A stretch of DNA of 64,000 bases from Buxus sempervirens (Eukaryota > Streptophyta > Magnoliopsida > Buxales > Buxaceae). The notes under the pieces are model-generated. The model made no database searches, was not told the DNA's origin, and was given only the letters and a program-made list of their open reading frames with translations. The stretch is from contig OX387190.1 of the NCBI GenBank assembly GCA_947561395.2, positions 9,790,858-9,854,857 on the forward strand, in the 5' to 3' direction. A program made the translations under genes and the position numbers. This document shows, one piece after another, positions 22,946-34,530 of the stretch (position 1 is the first letter of the stretch; each line of letters opens with the position of its first letter).

Positions 22946-23362
22946 CATAAATTATTAGGTTGTCTCATTAGTGGAAATTGAGCCTTATATTAGTTTATAA
23001 GGAGACTTGGCCATAGAAGGAGGCAATGAATGAAAAGTTATATATGAAAAAACAGAAAAAGCGGATTCTATGCACCACACACATGCCATCTACTTTTGTA
23101 TATTGGAGGCTCTGCTAACAAATTCATTGACTTAAGATGGAGAATTAAAAAAAGTAATAAATTAAATTTTTTTCTGAAGAAAAAAATGACTATTAATAAA
23201 AAATTAGGTTGGTTCGTTTGTGGAAATTGAGCCTTATTTATATTAGTTTATAAGGCAAATGCCCCTTGGTCATACAAAGAGGCAATGAATGAAAAATTAT
23301 ATATGAAAAGACAGAAAGAGCGGATTCTATGCACCAAACATGCATGTGCCATCTACTTTTTT
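22946..23362. repeat. Interspersed repeat family, copies B and C in tandem
   Basis: Two consecutive copies (about 22946-23190 and 23194-23362) share the landmarks of copy A at 2690-3060, including GTGGAAATTGAGCCTTA, GGATTCTATGCACCA and GCCATCTACTTTT. Copy C is cut short at its CATCTACTTTTTT by a SINE-like insertion. Confidence 0.7.
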
Positions 23363-23517
23363 ATATTGTGAGGGCGCCACCTGCTCTAGGGGTAAGGATT
23401 GTGCTGGTAATAGCGCAGATCATGGGATCTAGTCCCACCCCCATCAAGTGTGCGTGAGTCCCGGTTGTGCGCGGGTCCCTCTTCCCCCTAACCCGAGTCA
23501 TACCAAAAAACTAAAAA
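23363..23517 (+). mobile_element. SINE-like tRNA-derived insertion
   Basis: GGGCGCCACCTGCTCTAGGG followed by GGTAAGGAT resembles a pol III A box, and GATCATGGGATCTAGTCCC 40 bp on resembles a degenerate B box. A GC-rich body ends in an A-rich tail. CTACTTTTTT occurs on both sides (about 23351 and 23518), a possible target duplication. Length and layout fit a plant SINE; the box matches are imperfect. Confidence 0.4.
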
Positions 23518-24060
23518 CTACTTTTTTGTAAGAAAAAAACAATCAGAACCATTAAATGGGTTGACTTGGCAAATACCCCCATGTTGCTCTCTTCTTGCTT
23601 CACAAAGCTACTTCGTCTTTGTTCTGACCTCTCCAAAAGTAAGTTGCTCCAATTTGCGCATCCCTTCTCTATGAGTTGCAAAATTTTCATTTTAATCTCC
23701 ATGTGGAGGTTACTTTCAATGAACTCTGCCAACAAGTTCCAACCGGATTTCTCACATTTTTTATCCGGTGATTATTTAAACAATGTAATAACCAACTTAC
23801 AAGGGAAAAGGGATGGTCCCACTTCTTAGATAAGTAAAAAAAAAAAACAAATAAGAACCATTAAATGGGTTGAATGGTTGAAACACCACTGCCATGTTCA
23901 AAGCTGATGACCATAAGCGGGCTCATGAGGTAATTAGAAGAAGTACAGACTGTTTTATTTTTTAAACGACTTCATCATCCAGTCGTTGCTATAGCCTTTG
24001 GTTTTGCTCCCTTCTTGCTTTACAGAGCTACTTCTCTTTATTCTGACCTCTCCAATCTGA
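23518..24060 (+). repeat. Duplicated NLR upstream region
   Basis: AGAACCATTAAATGGGTTGA occurs at about 23546 and 23852, and the segment running TTCTTGCTTYACARAGCTACTT then GTTCTGACCTCTCCAA occurs at about 23588-23635 and again at 24011-24055, just before the NLR start. This looks like a local duplication of the NLR promoter and leader, perhaps the trace of a lost tandem NLR copy. Confidence 0.55.
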
Positions 24061-24884
24061 AAATTTTCATTTCAAATCAGTTGAGGAAGTAAAGAGGTGC
24101 AAATGACAGAAGCAGTGGTATCCTTTCTTATTAACAAATTGCGGGAGTTTGCAAGTACAAAAGTAGGTTCGCTCATCGAAGGCCAATTGCAAATCCAGGA
24201 TGATGTAAGGTTCATCAAGGATGAGCTTTCCACCATGAACACCCTCTTGAGAGTTGCAGAGCAAAAAAGCATGCGAGATGATACCGTCAGAGAGTGGTTG
24301 GCTCAAGTAAGAAATAAGGCCTATGAGATTGATGATGTTTTCGAAGAGTTTATCGTTCGAATGCATGTAATGGAAGATTCCAGAAGAGATACAGGCTGCC
24401 TAGATCTCCAATTTTGCATCTCACATCTACACTCTCTTCTAAAGCAATTTGTTCTGCGCCATAACTTTCATTCTCAAATGCTAACTATGAGAAGAGAGCT
24501 CCAAGAAATCTCTGAGAGGAGGCATCGATACAACCTTGAAGGAACTGATACAAACTCAAGTTGGCAAGATGAAGAATATCACGAAGTATCTTATCCGTTT
24601 GAGGAGGAGGCTGATATAGTTGGCATTGATAAAGATGTGAAGCTACTTCAAGATTGGTTGATCGAAGATTGCCATGACCGCCTAATTATTTCAGTGGTTG
24701 GCATCGGAGGTCTGGGCAAAACTACTCTTGTTAAGAAAGTCTACAATCACATCAAGGAACAATTTGACTGTTATGCCTGGATATCTGTTTCTCAGGACTT
24801 CAAAACGCAGCAATGTTTACGAATCATGCTTAAACAATTCTATGAAAGTAGAGGAGGGGCAGTCTCTGACCGTGTGGATACAAT

Positions 24885-25290
24885 CAAGGTTTTAAGTTTC
24901 GGTGGCCCTGGGCGTGCCGCCCAGGGCACCGAACGGCATTTCGGCGGCACGCCGCCGGCGTGCCGCCGAAACGCCGGAAAAATTTTAATGGGTAAAAAAA
25001 ATAAAAAATTATGTTTTTTTGGATTTCGACGAAATTTCGACGGCACGCCGCTCCGTTTCGCCGGCACGCCGCCCGTTTCGTTAAAAAAATTTTTAAAAAA
25101 ATTACATTTTTCGTCCGTTTCGCCCGTTTCGGTCCGTTTCGCTCGGCACGCCGACTGTTTCGTTCGAAATTTCGATCTGTTTCCCCAACGATACAAATTA
25201 ACGATTTCCCCCAGCGAAACGCATCGCTGGGGGCAAAAAACCGAAATTTCGGCGGCACGCCGCGGCGTGCCGCCGAAACTGTAAACCTTG
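24885..25290. mobile_element. hAT-type MITE in the NLR, 8-bp target duplication
   Basis: GATACAAT flanks it at 24877-24884 and 25291-25298. The ends CAAGGTTTTAAGTTTCGG and, inverted, CAAGGTTTACAGTTTCGG match at 16 of 18 positions, and CAAGG fits the hAT end rule. It is GC-rich, with CGGCACGCCG or its complement repeated many times, including paired blocks just inside both ends. Element plus duplication is 414 bp, a multiple of three, so the NLR frame resumes exactly; one in-frame TAA lies at 25282-25284, eight bases from the 3' end. Confidence 0.9.
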
Positions 25291-25768
25291 GATACAATGA
25301 TTGCGGAAGAGTTGGTCAAAAATATTCACAACTACTTGCAAGATAGAAGCTACCTTCTAGTCCTTGATGATGTTTGGGATGCCAAAGTCGGGAAAGCAAT
25401 AAAAAGTGCAGTACCTCGTGAAAGCAAAGGTAAGGTTATTTTAACAACTCGCATTTTAGCTTTAGCTTCTCTAGTAAATGAGACCTATAAAGTTCATCGT
25501 ATGAATCGATTACCCGAAGAATTATCCTGGGAACTTTTCTGTAGAAAAGCATTTAGGAATAGCATTCCTCAAGGGTGTTGTCCGCCGCACTTGAGACAAA
25601 CGGGAAGAGCATTGGTGGAAAAATGTGAAGGGTTGCCATTGGCAGTTGTTGCCATTGGAGGCCTCATGTCAAAAAAGAGTTATATGTTGTCAGAGTGGGA
25701 TGACTGGGATGACGCCCGGGAGAATCTAGATTGGGAATTGAATCACAATCCAGATCTAGAAACACTAA

Positions 25769-26175
25769 GGGGTCATTTGGTATGGCTTTTGGATTGTGGA
25801 TTATGGACAATAATTTGGATTTTGAAAATCAAGATTGTAAATGCTTATTTTTAAAATCCAAAATCTTGTTTGGATACTTAGGATTTTAGCATCTTATCTC
25901 AGTGGGACCTACCACCATTAATAGGTCTTTATTACTTGTGTGCAAGTGAGCCCCCATCATTAATAGCTCTTTAGTACTTGTATTCAAGTGGGACCCACCA
26001 CTTTTTAAGTATCAAAATCTATAGAAACCCATAAAAGGAGGATTGTGGTTGTTGGGAAGATTTTAGTATTTGCTTTTAAAATCAAACTTGCAAAAACCCT
26101 ATCAAACAACTTAACGGACCTTGGTTGTTGGATTTTGATAGAATCTAGAAACCAGAAACCCCACCAAACGACACC
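25769..26175. mobile_element. Tourist/Harbinger MITE in the NLR, TAA duplication
   Basis: TAA flanks it at 25766-25768 and 26176-26178. Ends GGGGTCATTTGGT and, inverted, GGTGTCGTTTGGT fit PIF/Harbinger (Tourist) termini. Element plus duplication is 410 bp, so it shifts the NLR frame by two. The body is non-coding and carries shared segments such as AAAATCAAGATTGTAAATG near the left end. Confidence 0.88.
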
Positions 26176-27649
26176 TAAGTTGCGTCCTTCTGACAAGTTA
26201 CAATTATTTGGCTCCTCCATTGAAGTGTTTCTTATATTGTGGTATGTTTCCGGAGGATTACGAAATCAAAGCATCAAGATTGATTCGTGTATGGGTGGCT
26301 GAAGGTCTTGTAGAAACTCACCCTCGAAAAACATTGGAGGAGGTTGCAAATCAATACCTCTCTCAGCTCATTGATAGGGGCTTCCTTCAGCTTGATAATC
26401 ATCGTGTGGAGTACTTTGGGAAAAAACGTCTTCGAGTGCACGATCTCATGCGGGATATTGCCATTCACATGATGAAAAAGGAAGAATTTGGTGAAATTCT
26501 TGACTATCGAAGCAATAATATAGTTTTCAAGGGACAACGTCGTGTGGCAATTCACTGCAACGAGTTGTGTGTTCAATACAACATGGTTCATCTCAACACT
26601 CGCTCCTTCTAGACATTTGTAGAGATAATGCTACCATATGAGACAATATTGCGACCTTTGTTGTCAAATCTCAAGCGACTAAGGGTGTTAGAATTGTCAG
26701 GAATTGTATTCCTTGTGCACTTGCCCAATGAAGTGGGGAAATTGGTTCACTTGCGTTATTTGAGTATAAAGGGGACATACGTATCTGAAATTCCTATTTC
26801 CTTGCAGAATTTGTACAATTTACAGACATTGGATGTTCGGCGTACACGTGTTAAAAGTTTTCCCCAAGGAATTCTACTTGGAAAGCTTCCACAATTAAGG
26901 CACCTTCTTCTAAAACGACTATTTGGTTTAGGAGAGTACTTCAGTTTTCAGAACTTGACGATTGATCCCAAGGACAAGACTCTGTGGAGCTTTGTTCTCG
27001 TATTAAGAAGATGAAAAACCTTCGTGTCTTGGGAATGAAGTGCATTACTGAGAACGGATGTCTTGATTTGGAAACCATGTCTCCACCCCCACGCTATATC
27101 GAGAAATTGTATTTGTGGGCAATCATTAAAGGGGAGTTACCTTCATGGATAGGCTCTCTCAACTGTCTTTGGAAAATCCATTTGGTGGGTAGCAACTTAA
27201 AGGAGGATCCAATGAGCACCCTTTCAAAATTGCCTAGTCTGGAGATGCTTTTTCTACATGCGGCTTACGCTGGAAGAAAGATGAGTTGGGGTGATGGTTG
27301 TATGGAGCTATTTCCTAGACTTAAAAGTCTAGGTATAAGCTGTATGTTGGAATTGGAGGAGTTAAGTGAGCTAAAAGAGGGCACGATGCCACGCTTATTT
27401 ACTCTTATTATGACAGACTGCCCAAAGTTGAAAAAGATTCCACATGGGCTTCAACACCTCAAAGCACTCAGGGGCATTCATTTCGGACCCATGAATGTGG
27501 ACTTCTTCAAGAGGTTGCGTCCGTGTGAAGTGGAAGGAGATGACAGAAAAGGTGGGGAGGACCATTGGTTGATCCATCACATTCCCAATGTCACTATTAA
27601 AGTTGGTGGAAAATATGAACGCATTCCCACAGTTAGTTACTCTTATTAA

Positions 27650-28941
27650 TGTTTAGTGAAAATGGCCTATAGTCGACGTTTGAAGAACTTCACTTGTGAG
27701 TTTCTTTCTCTCTCTCCTTTCATTTGAGATCTAATCCGTCTTTGTTTCAATATCTATTTTTATAATAAACTTGGAACTATATATCCTTTCTTATATTTAT
27801 AAAGTGTGAGATGACAATCCAATTTCCTAATTTATTTTCTTTTCTCAACTTTATATGAAACTTCTTAACTTTTAAGATCATCTTCATTGTTTCTGTAAAT
27901 AGGCAAAATTATTCCTTTCATTTTTAGGCTTATCAGTTGAGAGCTTTAATTATATATAACCCCTAAGATTTAGGCTTATCAGTTGAGAGCTTTAATTATA
28001 TATAACCCCTAAGAGCTTATTCTTCGCATTCTCTTTTTTTATCCTCTTTCCTTAAATGCTTCTCTATATTCTACTCTTCCTACTTGGTTTTCGCTTATTT
28101 GTTTTATTTTATTGTTAAAATAATCAAACTTTTGTACATATTTAAACATCACAATCCTTCAATGGCCGTGCATATGGCACCTAAAGATGACCAATCATGT
28201 TTATCAATGGATTCAAAATTCCCACCAGAAAATTACTTAAAATGACATCATTTTCAAGGTTGGAAAATGTGTGAAAGCTTTTTAATTGTTCTCACTGATA
28301 GGAACAAACATTTTTATTTTAATTTCAAAGGATTTTATAGGTGTTATTTTAACTCACTTTTCATATCAATTTGAAATTACGGGATTACATTTTGAGAGTT
28401 TTAGAAGGGTTTTGCTTTATGATAATTTTTAGTTTCGTCATATATGTTTGAAGAATCATGCAACATTGGATCTTTTTTAAACTTCTGAGATGTCCTAACT
28501 TTTATTGTCTATTTAATTTCAGGTAATAATGAGACACCTGCTTGATGTAGTGTTTTCATTGATACTGGACCCAATCAATGTGCCATGCAGCTACTGTTTC
28601 GTCCTCTTTGGCAAGCATGATTTATTTTTTACATTCAAAATGATTGTGTGTTTGGCATTTTTGTTCCTATTTTCTAGACTTGTGAGTGAATGATCAAGAT
28701 CTTTCTTTTGTTGCTTGTGTTATTTTACATTAATGTGTTGCTTTGTATTATTCTGGTGGCTAGAGCTACAGACATGAGATTCTTATAAAGCTATCACTAC
28801 ATGATTTTTCAACTAAGTTTCAATAGTTGGGTTTGGATTATACTATGAAATGGATATTCTGGGGCTCTGCTTTTCTTTGTATTTTCAATTTTTTATGAGG
28901 TTTCGGTAACCATCATACCAATGTTAATTTTGGCATGAACA
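27650..28941. other. NLR 3' flank; no gene seen
   Basis: AT-rich, pyrimidine-rich just after the NLR stop. It includes an exact tandem duplication (27924-28015, 46-bp period) around GGCTTATCAGTTGAGAGC. No coding or RNA feature was recognised. Confidence 0.4.
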
Positions 28942-29550
28942 TCTTATATATTAAGCGGTGTGGAGGGCGTCGCTAACGTGTTAGCCTCGGCTTGCTTCGG
29001 GCTGAAGTGTCAGGCTCGGGCACGCTTAGGGCTCCGTACCTGCCGCAAGTCTTCATTCAGGCAATCGTTTATTTTTCTGTAATTAAAAACAATTATAACT
29101 TTTTATAAAACAACAAAAATCGCCGCAACTGTTGATGGTCTTCGTTCGGTTTTTGAAAGTAATTTAGATTCAGTCATTTAATTTTTATAATTCCAAGTTA
29201 GGTATAACTTTTTATAAACGACGGTTAAGCGAGTTTTGCGATAGCTTCTCCGGCAAGTTGTGTCTATCTCTTCTCTCTCTCTCTCTCCAGAGGAGCTGAC
29301 AGTTTTGTTTTGGCTTTCTCCTTGATCAGTAGGGCAAGCTATGAGAATGTTCTCAAGAAGGTACTTGTTGTAGCACTCATGCGTTTTCTTCTATAAAAAC
29401 GAAACCATTCTTCGCTTTCAAAATAAAGCCCACATTGTTTTCTGATTTTCATTTTACTCAATTATTGAAATTTTCTACAAATAAATTTTTTGGCTTTTGC
29501 CTGTATAAACTTCAAACAACTTATAAAAATCCCTTTTTTTTTTTGGAAAG

Positions 29551-29552
<2 letters not shown>

Positions 29553-29598
<46 letters not shown>

Positions 29599-29599
29599 C
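29553..29599. repeat. (TA)n(TG)n microsatellite at an LTR insertion edge
   Basis: A run of TA repeats passes directly into TG repeats. The solo LTR starts where TA gives way to TG, so the TG run is probably an expanded LTR terminus. Confidence 0.7.
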
Positions 29600-32350
29600 A
29601 CCTAAAATCGATCTTAGATCGCACACGAGGCGCACGTGGGTTCGTGCGTGCCTCGGGACATTCGGAGTCGCCACTGCCTGAGAAGTGCAGGCAGACACGG
29701 TGTTTGCCTTATCCGGGTCTAAGTCTGGTCTGCGGCTTTTCAGAGTTCTAGCTAAGTCCTCGGTTACATCCGGGGAAGTCCGAAGACACCCCGGCCCGCC
29801 CCGTCGGTTTGACGGGTCCCTCAGGTCTCCCTGGTTTTGAGTCAATTTTCACCCTTCCTAGGCCAGCATGCCACTTTATTTGGTCTGGCGGGACCCTCTG
29901 GGGGTGTGGGCCCCTTTTTATTTTATCTTTTTATTTAGATGAGATGGGTCGGATTCGGGTCCCGTTGGAAGGCCCGTGGGCTGCCATGATTGGGCCTGGG
30001 GCCCAGTTGGGTCATTGGGTAACCCATTTGGTTATTTTATTAAGTTTTATTTATTTACAATTTTAGTTTGGGCTTAGTGGGCTTGGAGTGGGCCCATTAG
30101 CCAGAGTCAAGTGGCCTTGGGCCCATTAGCCAGAGTCAAGTGGCCTTGGGCCCATTAGCCAGAGTCAAGTGGCCTTAGGCCCACAGTCCATAAATGGGCT
30201 AAAAATATCCTAAACATCTTTGCAAGGTCAGGTCAAGACGGTTCGGGTCGGATCAAGTCCAACCGGGTTGGAAAAATTGATTTTTTAAGTTACTTTTAAA
30301 TTTGCCCGTATTTGCCATATGGGCACTCCTGTTTTTACAATTTTTGGGCCGATTTCGACTGGAAACAATTCTATGATCTTCATGGGGAATCCGACGACCT
30401 ATATCGGGGTTCTGAAACGTCTTCACAAGGGCACTTTCTCTTCATTTGGCCTCCAAGGCTTTCCTTTTCCTCTCTTTTGCATTCTTCTAAGGAGCAAGTT
30501 TTCTTTTAAGCACCCATAGCCATCACCAAGAAGGGAAGAGAGGGAGAGATCATGGGGTACATGAGATGATACAGGAGGACAAATATCTCCCTAGAAGTGT
30601 AATGAGCAAATCAACATAAAAAAATGAAGAGAAAAGATTAGTGCAAGGAAAGCAGCAAAATGGATTTCCTTATTTGGCACAAGGTCCCTCTCCTCCCACT
30701 GTTTCGTATTAGGAGGCTTCCCTTTAAGGGAATCTCATTTGCATGCTCCAAAAGAACAAATATGTTAGGGGAAACTACAGTATAAACAATTACTAAAAAA
30801 AACTTAAAACAAAAGTTGTCGAAACAACCTTATTCTCATATATATTGAATGCAAAGTGGAAAAAAGGCTCACCACGCTATTACCTTTCTTATTAGAGGTG
30901 TTGTGGTTCTCCGAGTGATTTTGGCAGCGCTTCTGCACTCCTTTAGATTTCCCAAAAATGGGCTTGAAAGAGCCTCTCCTACTCTAGGTTGAGAGAAGTG
31001 GAAGGTGAGGACAGTGGGAAGATATTGGGCAGCGCTTCCGCGCTCCTATTGATTTCCTGAAATGAGTTTGAAAAGGGGGTTCCCTTGCTTTGGATTTGAA
31101 AGGGTGGAAGGTAGGAGTAAAAAAGGGGTGGAATAGGGGCAAAATAGGAACAAATAGGGTTTGAAAATGGCAGAGGGGTTTTGGGCAGAGGTTGGACATG
31201 ACAAAACACAAGAGAGGAGAGGGGGAGTGAGTGAAGTGGGAGAGACCAAAAAAGGGAAGAAGAGAGGGGTTTGGTGCTTGTCTTTGGAATGGGGGGTGGC
31301 CCCCTTTTATAGTTGAAAAAGTGACCAAAATACAAATATTCTTCATATTATGTCTTTTTTTAAAAGAAAACAATGATGGCTTAGATTCCTTTCTTATTCT
31401 CCAAGCAAGTGTTAGAGATAAGAATGGATTCGTCCATTCTTATCTCTAACTTTTTTTTTTAATTTAATTACTTAGATATTTATATTATATTATTATTTTA
31501 TTATTGGATTTTTATTCTTTTGTCCTTTCTTTAATTCTTGCCACATGTGCAGATTTATTAAAATTTTGACTGCTCACAACTCTTTCATCTGATATCCATT
31601 TTCAACAAACTTAGTGGCGTTGGAATCAGGTTGAGATTCTCTATTCACTGAGCTAGAGTTTGGCAGCAAATTCGGGCTTTTTAGCAGAAGTGCAAAGTCG
31701 CGTCCCGGGGCCAGTTTTGCTCATATCTCCTTATCCGGGACTCCGATTCCAGCAAACTCAATTGCGTTGGAGTCGTGTCGATGCGCTCTTTCTGCTGATA
31801 TGAAATTGAGCAGCTAATTATGAGTTTAGCAGAAAGCCAACTTCTGATATTTCCAAGTTTGACCGGCCCATAACTTCCTTATCCGGACTCCGATTCTAGC
31901 AAATTCAGTTGTGTTAGGATCGTGTCGGAAATCTCTATCCGCCGGTATAAAATTGAACTGTTGATTCAGTTTTTAGCAAAAAGTCAAAACTGCCCTTTGG
32001 GAACCGATTTTGCTCATAATTTCTTATCCGAGACCCCGATTCCAGCAAACTTGGTTGCGTTGGAATCGTGTCGAAGTGCTCTCTCTGTTGGGGCCAGATC
32101 AGACAACTGATCTGGGTTTTAGCAGAGAGTTGATTTCTGCTATTCCCAGTTTTGACCAGCTCATAACTTCTTCATCTGGACTCCAATTTGGACAATCTTG
32201 GTGCCATTGGAACCGTATCGGAATCCTCCATCCAATGATATGAAGTTTGGTGGTCAATTCATTCCAGATCAAAAAGTCAACTTTTTGACCCTTCTGGGTT
32301 TGACTTTTCATTTTTCTTCATTTTAGGGGTGCAAAAATCAGGTGTCTACA
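29583..32350 (-). mobile_element. Solo LTR of the LTR-1 family (LTR-2), 2.8 kb
   Basis: On the minus strand it starts TGTAGACACCTGATTTTTGC (32350) and ends near GGTGCACACA (29583). ATATA lies on both sides, although the AT-rich target makes the duplication less informative. It shares with LTR-1 the GGAGTCGCCACTGCCTGAG block, GGGTCCCGTTGGAAGGCCC, two AGCGCTTCCGC-type motifs (30928, 31028) and a splice-donor-like GTGAGC after the leader. A 29-bp unit is repeated three times at 30091-30177. No internal retroelement domains occur, hence solo. Confidence 0.8.
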
Positions 32351-32482
32351 ATATATATATTATACAAATGTCAATGTTAATAATTGCTTTTCTTATATTT
32401 CCTAACATTCATAAATTTTTTTCTCAAACTACCATTTGTGTTAAACGTATTTCCTGTGCATAGGACGGGTTTGAATGCTAGT

Positions 32483-33354
32483 TACTAAATTATAGCCTAA
32501 GAAACACAACATAAGCACAATGCAGATTTTGTAGAAGACTTGTTTAGCATAGGCTTATTTGATTTTAGTCCATAATGCTGTTTGATCCAAATCCATGAGA
32601 CACTTAGGAATGATAAGTTGGTCCATTAGGAAACCATGAACGTGAGGAGCTCGTTTCTTCTGTTACACATTCTTTATGCCGGGCATGTTATACTAGTGAG
32701 AGCCTAACACGTGTCCAAAAAAATGAGGTCCATCTATATTGATGCAACATTTTTGTTACACGATTTTTTTATCCGCATATACCAATTAATCATCAGCTTA
32801 ATACATGTTTTTTATCAAATGTATCAGTGTATTCATCATTGCATACCAGTTTGATACAACTTTTTTGTACTATCTTCCCCTTAGATACCGATTATTCATC
32901 GCATATATACTTGTTTTTCATCAAATATACGAGCATATTCATCGTTGCATATGCAATGTTTTTGTTACACAATCTTTAGTAGTGTGGGCCCCATTTCTCT
33001 GGACACGTGTTAGAATCTTATGAGCGTAACACGCTTGGCATAGAGAACACGTAATAGAAGAATCTGTGAGTATTTGAGATTATAAGTTACCAGTTGGTTT
33101 ACCATCATAGGCTCATTAAAACGAGAGACAAGGTGCCCCTTTTGATCAAGGCATTGAACTCCTCTTCAACATTTTTTGTATCGATCAGACTCGGTATCTG
33201 CTAGAGCCGATACAGAGTATTGGCTTGATACCAAAGGTTTTTTCGGAAGTATCAGCTGATAGCGAAAAGTATCAGCCGATAATATCACGCTCGGCTGGTA
33301 CCTAGAATTTTAAGAGACAAGAAGTAGGCATTTTTAAAGGGATAATTATGAAAA
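32483..33354. other. Spacer; no gene seen
   Basis: AT-rich. Around 33160-33320 short words such as TATCAGCCGATA and GTATCGATC recur, suggesting a fragment of an unidentified repeat. Confidence 0.3.
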
Positions 33355-33703
33355 AGGGTCACTTTTTAAAAATATTTATAAAAATAGCTTACTATGATGC
33401 CAAATTACAAAAAAGGGCCACTTTTTGTAGATAATTATAAAAAAATCTATCGAAACTAAATTACAAGATCAACTTTTTAAAAATAGTTAAATTTGAGGAT
33501 CACTTTACTTAGAACACAAGTGCATTGTATATGACGCAAGCGCATTCCACGTGAGCACATCACAGGCGTGACTATAATAAAATGACACTATTTTTTATTA
33601 TGTTTTAAAAGTGATCCTTTAGGTCAATTCTTTTTTAAAAGTGGCCCTTTTATGTAATTTGACATCTTAATGGACTGTTTGTATAAATATTTTTAAAAGG
33701 GCT
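33355..33703. mobile_element. Fold-back element with about 65-bp inverted ends
   Basis: The left arm (33355-33426) contains TTTTTAAAAATATTTATA, then GATGCCAAATTACA and AAAGGGCCAC. The right arm (33640-33703) is its reverse complement with a moderate number of changes. The middle is AT-rich and non-coding. A target duplication was not found. This fits a MITE or fold-back element of unassigned superfamily. Confidence 0.6.
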
Positions 33704-34530
33704 ATTGGAGAAAGAAAGGGATGTCACTCTGCTTAAGTATGTATATTTTACCTGTGCTAAGCACGGGAACCCCCTTTATTTTTAATAACATGTCATCAAA
33801 TAATTTATAATATGTTCTATTAAGCCTTACCATATCCCTGTTCTAATATTTTCATTTCAATACCTACGTTTCTTTTTCTTTTTTTATCTCTTTTTTGTAT
33901 GTTTCCTATCTTATTTAACACTTTTTAAATATAATTTTAACATATATTTTATAATATATTTTTATTTGTAATATATATATTATTTTATATGTTTAGTGGT
34001 AGCAATTTTGTCTTAATAATAATATTTGGATTCTTATTAGAAACATATCTTAATGTTACATTAATTGTATGATATCTTGATATTATCTTCCAACTAATAA
34101 AACTTAAAATTTGTAAATAAGATATATTTTTAATATCTAATTTGAAATTAAAGATTTTATGAAAAGATATTTTAAGGATGTGAAAATGAAAAAAATTTAA
34201 ATTTTCATTAAATTATAATTTAATATCTAATTAATATGAAACTTTTTTGTTTTTAATTAATATGAGATTTTTTAAATAATTATCTCAATATATAATATTA
34301 TTTAGTTAATATGTGTTTTTTTTAATATGGTATTTATGGCGACTTATGGGGTTTAAGGACTCTGAAAAGAAAGAATCGTATATTATCAAATATTATCTAT
34401 TTTTAAGAATTATTGATTACAAATAAATTATTTTAACGTGGGACACAAAAGGACTTATGAGATTTTAGGACTCTGCCATAAGATATATATTAATTAAGTT
34501 AAAGATAAGAAAAAAAAATCAAATATTATC
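33704..34530. other. AT-rich flank with short direct repeats
   Basis: Extremely AT-rich. A segment around AATATTATCTATTTTTAAG then GATTACAAATAAATTATTTTAA and GGACTCTG is repeated (34380-34470 and, across the nested LTRs, 50082-50215), with a shorter copy near 34340. No gene. Confidence 0.4.

Larger units (their letters stand above)
24097..27649 (+). pseudogene. RPM1-like CC-NB-ARC-LRR resistance gene, broken by two MITEs
   Basis: NLRs are intracellular immune receptors. Native coding pieces are 24097-24884, 25299-25768 and 26179-27649, together about 910 codons, normal for the family. In order: Rx-type coiled-coil (DDVRFIKDELSTM, AYEIDDVFEEF), P-loop GIGGLGKTTL, kinase-2 LLVLDDVW, RNBS-B KVILTTR, GLPLAVVAIGG, FLYCGMFPEDYEI, and an MHD-equivalent RVHDLMRDIA, then LRRs ending HHIPNVTIKVGGKYERIP. 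Breaks: a 406-bp hAT MITE between P-loop and kinase-2; a 407-bp Tourist MITE after GLPL that shifts frame; TAG at 26610-26612; a frameshift near 26990 where LRR sequence also seems to be missing. No introns are needed. The remainder of the reading frame is well kept, so inactivation looks fairly recent. Confidence 0.9.
28942..32481 (+). mobile_element. Non-autonomous Helitron split by a solo LTR
   Basis: The 5' end TCTTATATATTAAGCGG follows an A (28941); the 3' end CTAG (32478-32481) precedes a T. Ten bases before the CTAG is a weak hairpin, CCTGTGC..GGACGGG, that looks like a decayed form of the perfect hairpin at 18954. Without the nested LTR and its duplication the native length is about 770 bp. 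No coding capacity was seen. The A|T insertion context, TC start and CTRR end all fit. Confidence 0.6.

Noticed and set aside
24097-25284. Reading the 395-residue open frame as a complete NLR protein
   Set aside because: From 24885 it runs into the hAT MITE; the last 130 or so residues are transposon sequence.
29490-30519. Several frames within LTR-2
   Set aside because: They fall inside a non-coding LTR shared with LTR-1 and LTR-3 and are not conserved in those copies.
33160-33320. TATCAGCCGATA-rich segment as a transposon
   Set aside because: Recurring words are visible, but I found neither inverted ends nor a target duplication.
33751-33767. Second Helitron 3' end at hairpin CCTGTGC..GCACGGG
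   Set aside because: No CTRR-T end follows at the right distance on either strand; it may be a decayed relic but cannot be supported.
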